This document shows, piece by piece, positions 59,497-64,000 of a stretch of DNA of 64,000 nucleotides (positions within the stretch are counted from its first letter, which is position 1; each line of letters opens with the position of its first letter). Source of the stretch: Blastococcus aurantiacus. GTDB taxonomy: Bacteria > Actinomycetota > Actinomycetes > Mycobacteriales > Geodermatophilaceae. The stretch spans positions 186,001 through 250,000 of the forward strand of contig NZ_FNBT01000002.1 of the NCBI RefSeq assembly GCF_900102425.1, written 5' to 3'. The notes under the pieces are model-generated. The model was not told where the DNA came from. It did no database searches and saw nothing but the letters and a program-made list of their open reading frames with translations. The translations under genes and the position numbers were made by a program.

Positions 59497-60953
59497 CGCG
59501 GCTGGAAGGTGGTGCGGTCCTTGAGACCGTCCAGCGCACCGGACTTGTCCGCGGCGTCGGTGCCGATCGGCCCGAACGTCGCGCCGGTGAGCGTGCCCAT
59601 CTGCCACCGGAGCGAGTTCGTGTAGGCCGCGACGGCGGGGGTCGCGCGGGCAGCATCCGAGAGCTGCCCCAGCCTCGCGAGCTCCAGCCGGGCGGCGTCG
59701 TCCAGCATCGGGTTGCCCGCGGCGCCGTTGCGCATCAGCGTGGCGGTGTTCCCCCAGTTCGACGGGGCGGCGTACCGCGCGAGGTCGGCCATGCCCTCGC
59801 CCGTCTCGCGGGCGATGGTCACCGGGTTGAACGCCCCGGCGAGGCCGGTCGGTCGCCGGGTGGCCGCGTGCGCCAGACCGTCGGTGACCTGGTCACGGGT
59901 CAGCCCCATCCCGGGCTGGGCCTTGGCCTGCGCACGGGCCTGGATGGTCATGCGCCGCAGGGCCTTGCCGCCGACGTGGGCGCCGCCGCGCGCCGCGACC
60001 ATGCCGGAGACCAGCTCGTCGGTCCGGGACGCCTGCGCGGCGGCGCGGGCTCCCCGGGCGCCCAGCTTGACGCCGGTGAGCGCGGCGCGACCGATGCCGA
60101 GGGTGACCAGGGAGAAGGCGTTCAACCCGACCTCCAGCCAGCTCCCCCTTCCCTGGAGGGCGAGCACGATCGAGCCGATCAGGGCGAGCGCGGACGCCAG
60201 CGCGGCCAGGCCGGTCAGCACGGCGGCGGCGATCTGCCCGATCACCGGGATCCAGCCGACCAGCAACGCGAGGACGCCGAGGGCGGCGGCGATGTTGGAC
60301 AGCCACTCGGTGATCTGCTTGAGGTTCCGGTCGAGCCACTCGACGGCGTCGCCCAGCACCTTCCCGACCCCGGCCAACCGGCCGTCGTTCAGCTTGTCGC
60401 TGCCGGTGATCTCCTCGATGGCACCGGCCGCCGTCGTGGCCGCCGTGTCCCGGGCGGTCTCGGCCTCCCCCAGCATCCGACGCGCGCGGGCCAGGTCGGC
60501 GGCCGCGTTCTCGGCCTGCCGATCGAGGTGCGAGGTGTCCGGTGGCGGCGTCTCCGGCGGGGCCGAGGCGTGCTGCCGGGCCTGCTCCCGTCGTGCGTTG
60601 TCGGCCGAGCGGGCCTGCTGCTCGGCCTCCTTCGCCAGCGCCAGGGCACTGTCCGCGCGGTTCTGCGCCGAGCGCAGTTCACCGCTGTAGGTGCGCAGCG
60701 CGCCGCCGGCGACCTCGTAGCGGTCGACCACCCTGTCCAGCTTCTCGGCGACCTCGCGCCCCTGGTGGCGCCACTCGTTCCCGGCGTCGCTGTCCCAGCT
60801 CTCGTCACGCGCCAGCGCCCGGAGCCGGGCCGCCTGGTCGCGGAGAGCGGTGGCGGTGTCCTCGTAGCGACGGCCGATCCGGTCGACCTCGTCCGGGTCG
60901 CCGGGGATCGGGTCGCTGCCGGCCAGGGGGCTCCAGTCGGTGGGTCGGGTCAC
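59493..60953 (-). CDS. T7SS cassette A: putative T7SS substrate with WXG-like N-terminus
   Basis: A 486-residue protein. N-terminal about 1-115 is the T7SS-signal-like helical domain: RPTDWSPLAGSDPIPGDPDE, then ALARDESWDSDAGNEWRHQG. A coiled coil covers about 100-185, a segment with hydrophobic helices lies at about 220-275 (NIAAALGVLALLVGWIPVIG, LASALALIGSIVLAL), and the C-terminal 200 residues (RRMTIQARAQAKAQPGMGLT, LARYAAPSNWGNTATLMRNG) show no known toxin motif. Paralogue of the 459-residue protein of cassette B. Both halves of the gene are coupled by 4-nt overlaps. Confidence 0.8.
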   Translation of the reverse strand: MTRPTDWSPLAGSDPIPGDPDEVDRIGRRYEDTATALRDQAARLRALARDESWDSDAGNEWRHQGREVAEKLDRVVDRYEVAGGALRTYSGELRSAQNRADSALALAKEAEQQARSADNARREQARQHASAPPETPPPDTSHLDRQAENAAADLARARRMLGEAETARDTAATTAAGAIEEITGSDKLNDGRLAGVGKVLGDAVEWLDRNLKQITEWLSNIAAALGVLALLVGWIPVIGQIAAAVLTGLAALASALALIGSIVLALQGRGSWLEVGLNAFSLVTLGIGRAALTGVKLGARGARAAAQASRTDELVSGMVAARGGAHVGGKALRRMTIQARAQAKAQPGMGLTRDQVTDGLAHAATRRPTGLAGAFNPVTIARETGEGMADLARYAAPSNWGNTATLMRNGAAGNPMLDDAARLELARLGQLSDAARATPAVAAYTNSLRWQMGTLTGATFGPIGTDAADKSGALDGLKDRTTFQPR

Positions 60954-61243
60954 GAGCCGCTCTCCTCCAAGGCTGCTGCCAGTTCGTCGTCGACCTGCCT
61001 GTAGGTGCGAGCGGCCTCGTGCGTCATCTCGGCGAGGTAGGTCATGTCCTCGAGGAAGTCCTCGCGCCGCACCTTCCAGCCGTCGGCGAACTCGCCGATG
61101 CGGGACGCCAGGCGCGCGTGGCCCACGGCGGCGCGCGCGTCGTCGGCGATGTCGCCGGCCCGCTGGAACTCGCGGCCGAGGACGTCGAGCTGTCCACCCG
61201 CCTCCTCGAGCATGGCCAGGTCGACGCGGAGCGAGTCGGTCAT
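60950..61243 (-). CDS. T7SS cassette A: WXG100-family protein
   Basis: A 97-residue helical hairpin paralogous to the cassette B WXG100 protein: the turn is EFADGWKVRREDFLEDMTYL, the second helix HEAARTYRQVDDELAAALEE, compared with DFAGSWDDKRGKL and STFQEVDDQLAADIEA. A Y-x-x-x-D export motif is present in TYRQVDD. ATG 61243 has GGAGGGATGAG upstream and begins one base after the 209-residue gene ends. Confidence 0.86.
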   Translation of the reverse strand: MTDSLRVDLAMLEEAGGQLDVLGREFQRAGDIADDARAAVGHARLASRIGEFADGWKVRREDFLEDMTYLAEMTHEAARTYRQVDDELAAALEESGS

Positions 61244-61244
61244 C

Positions 61245-61874
61245 TCATCCCTCCTGCAGCAGCGGTCGAGGAATCGTAACGACGCCGGCGCCGCCCGGCT
61301 CCTCGTCGGCGGGGTCTGTGGACGCCCAGCGCAGTGTGGTGGCGACGGCGTCGAACACCTCCACGAGCGCGGCGGCGAGCGGCTCCATCGGCGTCCGGAA
61401 CTGGAGCAGGAGCACCCGAGGCTGCTGCGGCACCGGCACGTGCAGGTCCAGGCAGGTGGTCGCCGGCGCATCCTCCTGCTCGGCCTCCTGCCGCCACTGC
61501 GCCCGCAGTGCCGGCCCCGCGGGGAGGACCACCTCGGTGACCTCCGCGCCCTCGTCGCGACGACGGCGGGCCAGCGCCTCCAGCTCGGCCGGGTCGGCCA
61601 GTGGCACGCCGCTCACCAGCAGCGACGCCGACAGCGGAACGCCGGCCAACGTGCCCACGGACAGGAAGAACTGCAGGCCTCCGGCATCGGCCGCGCGGGA
61701 GGCCTGCTCCTCGAGCTCCGCCCGCGCCTGCGCCTTGAGGTGCGGCGCGTCGTCGATGCCCCGCCATTGGCGGTCGACCAGCGCCGCGATCTGCTTCTGC
61801 CAGCGGCCCGGCGAGAGGTCGATCGCCCACCAGCCGTCGGGGACGACCAGCTCGTACCGCCCCGGTGCCGTCAT
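61245..61874 (-). CDS. T7SS cassette A: 209-residue soluble protein
   Basis: Unknown family. Starts RYELVVPDGWWAIDLSPGRW, continues IAALVDRQWRGIDDAPHLKA (helix), LQFFLSVGTLAGVPLSASLL, and ends VLLLQFRTPMEPLAAALVEV. Its ATG overlaps the end of the EccC-type gene (ATGA), so it directly follows the ATPase. Paralogue of the 206-residue protein that ends operon B, but at the opposite end of the cassette order. No signal peptide. Confidence 0.76.
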   Translation of the reverse strand: MTAPGRYELVVPDGWWAIDLSPGRWQKQIAALVDRQWRGIDDAPHLKAQARAELEEQASRAADAGGLQFFLSVGTLAGVPLSASLLVSGVPLADPAELEALARRRRDEGAEVTEVVLPAGPALRAQWRQEAEQEDAPATTCLDLHVPVPQQPRVLLLQFRTPMEPLAAALVEVFDAVATTLRWASTDPADEEPGGAGVVTIPRPLLQEG

Positions 61875-64000
61875 GCCGGCAACCCCGGGGCGCTCGGCAC
61901 GGCCACCGTCAGCAGGGCGCTGTCGCCCAGGTGCAGCAGGCCGCGGCCGGGCTGCACCGGCTGGCCGACGACGCTGCGCGGGATCCGGACGCCGATGAGG
62001 TCGCCGTCGGTGGTGCCCTGCGGCGACAGCAGCACCCCCTGCCGCGACTTCTTGGCCTCCACCTGCCAGCCCGACAGGCCGGTGCAGATGCTGTCCGCGT
62101 TGCCGGCCAGCACGAGGCTGCGCCCCGGTCCGGCCGCACCCTTGAGCACGTCCCGGAACAGCTCGGAGGCCGGGCAGTCGCGCAGCACGTCGCCGTCGTC
62201 GAGCAGGACGACCAGGGGCCGGTCGGGGTCGGCGGTGAGCAGGGCGCGCCACTCGTCGGCCGGCGCCGAGGCGTCGGTGACGACGCCGACCACACCGGGC
62301 CGCCCGGCCAGCTGCCGCAACGGCGAGGGCTTGGGCGCACCGACGACGACCGCGGTGCCCTGCCGCAGCAGCGACTCGGCCATCACGGCGAGCAGCGTGC
62401 TCTTGCCGGATCGCCCGGGGCCGGCCACGACGAAGGCGGGGCCGCCGCGGCCGAGGTCGGGACCGGCGCCGGTGAGTTCGTCACCGCCCACGCCCACGAG
62501 CGCGAACTCCGGACCGCTCGCCGCAGGCCGCAGCTCCCACGCCTGCTCGAAGGTGATGCGCGCGGGCAGCACGTCGACCCGGAACGGGCGCGAGGACCGC
62601 GGCACCAGGGCGTCGCGGACGTGCGCGGCCTTCCCGATCTCGGCCAGCGCTGCCGCCTGCCCCTGCCCGGACTCGTCCTCGGCCAGCAGGGCGACCTGCG
62701 TCTCGACGCCGCCGTCGACGGTGAGGCCCCGCCCGGGGGGCATGGCGTCGGGCACCTGCTTCGCGCTCACCCCGATCAGCGGGTAGTCGCCCCGGTCGGC
62801 CAGCCGCATGACCAGCTTGTTGTCCGTGAGCGAGGCCAGCCGCGAGGTGCCCAGGGACCGGTCACCGGTGATGACCGCGGAGATGCCCACCGAGGCGCCT
62901 TCGCGGACGATCGCCATGATGACGTCGGTCAACCGCCCGCCGTCGACCTCGCCCAGCGTCGGCGTGTAGCCCTCCCAGCGGTCGAGCAGCAGCAGGACGT
63001 GCGGGAGCCGCTGCTCGGCAGGTGCGGCGCGCCGCTGCTCGGTGATGTCGGCGAAGCCGCCGTCGGCCAGGATCTGCTGCCGCCGCTCGAGCTCGCGGGC
63101 CAGCCGGTCCAGCAGCCGGACCGCGCGCTCGGTCTGCGTGCGCGTCACGACCGCTCCGCACTGCGGCAGGTCCGTGAGGGGGAGCAACGCCCCGTTGCCG
63201 CAGTCGAGCCCGTAGAGGTGGACGTCGCCGGCCGAGCAGCGGCTGCCGACGGCGCCGGCGAGCGTGCGCAGCACCTGCGAGCGGCCGCTCTTGGGCGAGC
63301 CGATGACCAGCAGGTGACCGTCGGTGGAGGGATCGAAGGTGGCCGGCCGCCGCTCCTGCAGCGCCGGCAGGTCCTGCAGCCCGAACGGCAGCCGGGACGC
63401 CGCGGCCGCGCCGAGTGCGGGCGTCTCGACGTCGGCGGCCAGCAGGCGCTCGGGCAGCGCCTCCAGCCACGGGCTGCGCTGCGCCGGCACCGACTCCGTG
63501 CGGGCCGCCCCGCGGACGGACTCCACCAGCACCGACAGGTCGGTGACCTCGACGTCGGAGGCGGCCACCAGGGACGCCGGGCGCCCGGGTGCGGCGTAGC
63601 CGACCTGGTGCCACGACAGCGGGATGACGAACGGGGGGGCGGCGGCCACCGGGCGGGCACCGGGCCGGCGGCCACCGATGCGGCCGGCCTGGAAGGGCAC
63701 CAGACCGCCATGCCCCAGCCGCGCGTACCCGCGGCCGGGTGCGGACTTGGGGATGCGCGCGGCGTCGGTGGCATCGAGGACGTCGGTGCTGTCGGCGCCG
63801 TCGGTGACCCGCAACGCGATGCGCAGGTTGGTGTTGGCGCGGATCTCCGGCGACACCACCCCGCTGGGGCGCTGGGTCGCCAGGATCAGGTGGATGCCCA
63901 GCGACCGGCCGCGCTGGGCGATGTTGACCAGACCGGTGACGAAGTCGGGCAGCTCGCGGGCCATCGAGGCGAACTCGTCGATGACGATGAGCAGCCGGGG
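61871..64000 (-). CDS. eccC: EccC-type FtsK/SpoIIIE ATPase of a T7SS, partial
   Basis: The 5' part lies beyond the right edge; 709 C-terminal residues are visible. They include the Walker B end of the first ATPase domain (LLIVIDEFASMARELPDFV, then GRSLGIHLILATQRPSGVV), a second domain with Walker A-like VIGSPKSGRSQVLRTLAGAV (Arg in place of Lys) and HVLLLLDRWEGYTPTLGE, and a third with VAGPGRSGKSTLLAVMAESL. This multi-ATPase arrangement with degenerate later domains is that of EccC, the motor that recruits Esx substrates. It starts operon A, coupled to the 209-residue gene. EccB, EccD, EccE and MycP are not in the window. Confidence 0.9.
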   Translation of the reverse strand, partial: PRLLIVIDEFASMARELPDFVTGLVNIAQRGRSLGIHLILATQRPSGVVSPEIRANTNLRIALRVTDGADSTDVLDATDAARIPKSAPGRGYARLGHGGLVPFQAGRIGGRRPGARPVAAAPPFVIPLSWHQVGYAAPGRPASLVAASDVEVTDLSVLVESVRGAARTESVPAQRSPWLEALPERLLAADVETPALGAAAASRLPFGLQDLPALQERRPATFDPSTDGHLLVIGSPKSGRSQVLRTLAGAVGSRCSAGDVHLYGLDCGNGALLPLTDLPQCGAVVTRTQTERAVRLLDRLARELERRQQILADGGFADITEQRRAAPAEQRLPHVLLLLDRWEGYTPTLGEVDGGRLTDVIMAIVREGASVGISAVITGDRSLGTSRLASLTDNKLVMRLADRGDYPLIGVSAKQVPDAMPPGRGLTVDGGVETQVALLAEDESGQGQAAALAEIGKAAHVRDALVPRSSRPFRVDVLPARITFEQAWELRPAASGPEFALVGVGGDELTGAGPDLGRGGPAFVVAGPGRSGKSTLLAVMAESLLRQGTAVVVGAPKPSPLRQLAGRPGVVGVVTDASAPADEWRALLTADPDRPLVVLLDDGDVLRDCPASELFRDVLKGAAGPGRSLVLAGNADSICTGLSGWQVEAKKSRQGVLLSPQGTTDGDLIGVRIPRSVVGQPVQPGRGLLHLGDSALLTVAVPSAPGLPA

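Noticed and set aside
59868-62786. Several long plus-strand open frames across the T7SS operon
   Set aside because: They are antisense to five coupled genes with family motifs and show only Arg/Pro/Gly-rich translations.
1-64000. tRNA, rRNA, CRISPR arrays, prophage or integrase
   Set aside because: Intergenic gaps are short and I found no cloverleaf, direct-repeat array or phage-type gene.

Overview
This is a chromosomal window from a very high-G+C actinobacterium. Gene content and style point to the Geodermatophilaceae (Blastococcus, Geodermatophilus, Modestobacter type), which is an inference from remembered families and not from a search. Support comes from many GTG starts and 4-nt GTGA/ATGA overlaps, HelR, the prfB-ftsE-ftsX-smpB block, a compact Tad pilus locus and an actinobacterial type VII secretion (T7SS) locus. 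I saw no rRNA, tRNA, CRISPR array, transposase or prophage.

Left part (1-7.3 kb): a coupled VOC / ArsR / SRPBCC operon with a candidate ArsR operator, corA, a DASS (SLC13) carboxylate transporter, and a minus-strand operon amidohydrolase, VOC, double GNAT, SCO6745-like protein. 7.4-12.1 kb: a TetR plus DHA2-type drug exporter pair, a quinone-oxidoreductase-like enzyme, a decayed gene, smpB, and a gap holding a broken AbiEi-like gene bounded by a 26-bp inverted repeat. 12.1-17.3 kb: ftsX, ftsE, prfB, a PAS-GGDEF-EAL protein with intact catalytic motifs, and cutA. 17.3-21.2 kb: exported and lipoprotein-like proteins of unknown role, a 44-residue peptide gene and a GNAT.

21.2-26 kb is a plastic region. 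helR (RNA polymerase-recycling helicase, rifamycin tolerance) is followed by an exported FN3/excalibur gene whose two FN3 repeats are almost identical in DNA. That gene is bracketed by a roughly 100-bp direct repeat of the helR 3' end, so it looks like a cassette that split an older helR / small-membrane-gene junction. A second FN3 gene follows.

26-41.8 kb: YihY-like membrane protein, secreted CalB-like lipase, methyltransferase, a fused heterodimer-type ABC exporter, an esterase-like hydrolase, a phosphotriesterase-family plus acyl-CoA ligase operon, and a Tad operon (cpaF-tadB-tadC-flp-tadE-tadE) with a candidate leaderless promoter overlapped by a palindrome. 41.9-52.8 kb: a 2161-residue exported multidomain protein, an XRE/NB-ARC/TPR regulator, a 46-residue basic peptide and an IlvX-like ThDP enzyme.

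Right end (52.8-64 kb): a T7SS locus that runs out of the window inside an EccC-type ATPase gene. It holds two paralogous five-gene cassettes. Each has a WXG100 protein, a roughly 460-490 aa protein with a T7SS-signal-like N-terminus, a four-helix membrane protein with two similar soluble domains, and two roughly 200 aa soluble proteins. A third WXG100 gene on the opposite strand lies between them. I consider this repeated cassette the best candidate for an undescribed system in the window.
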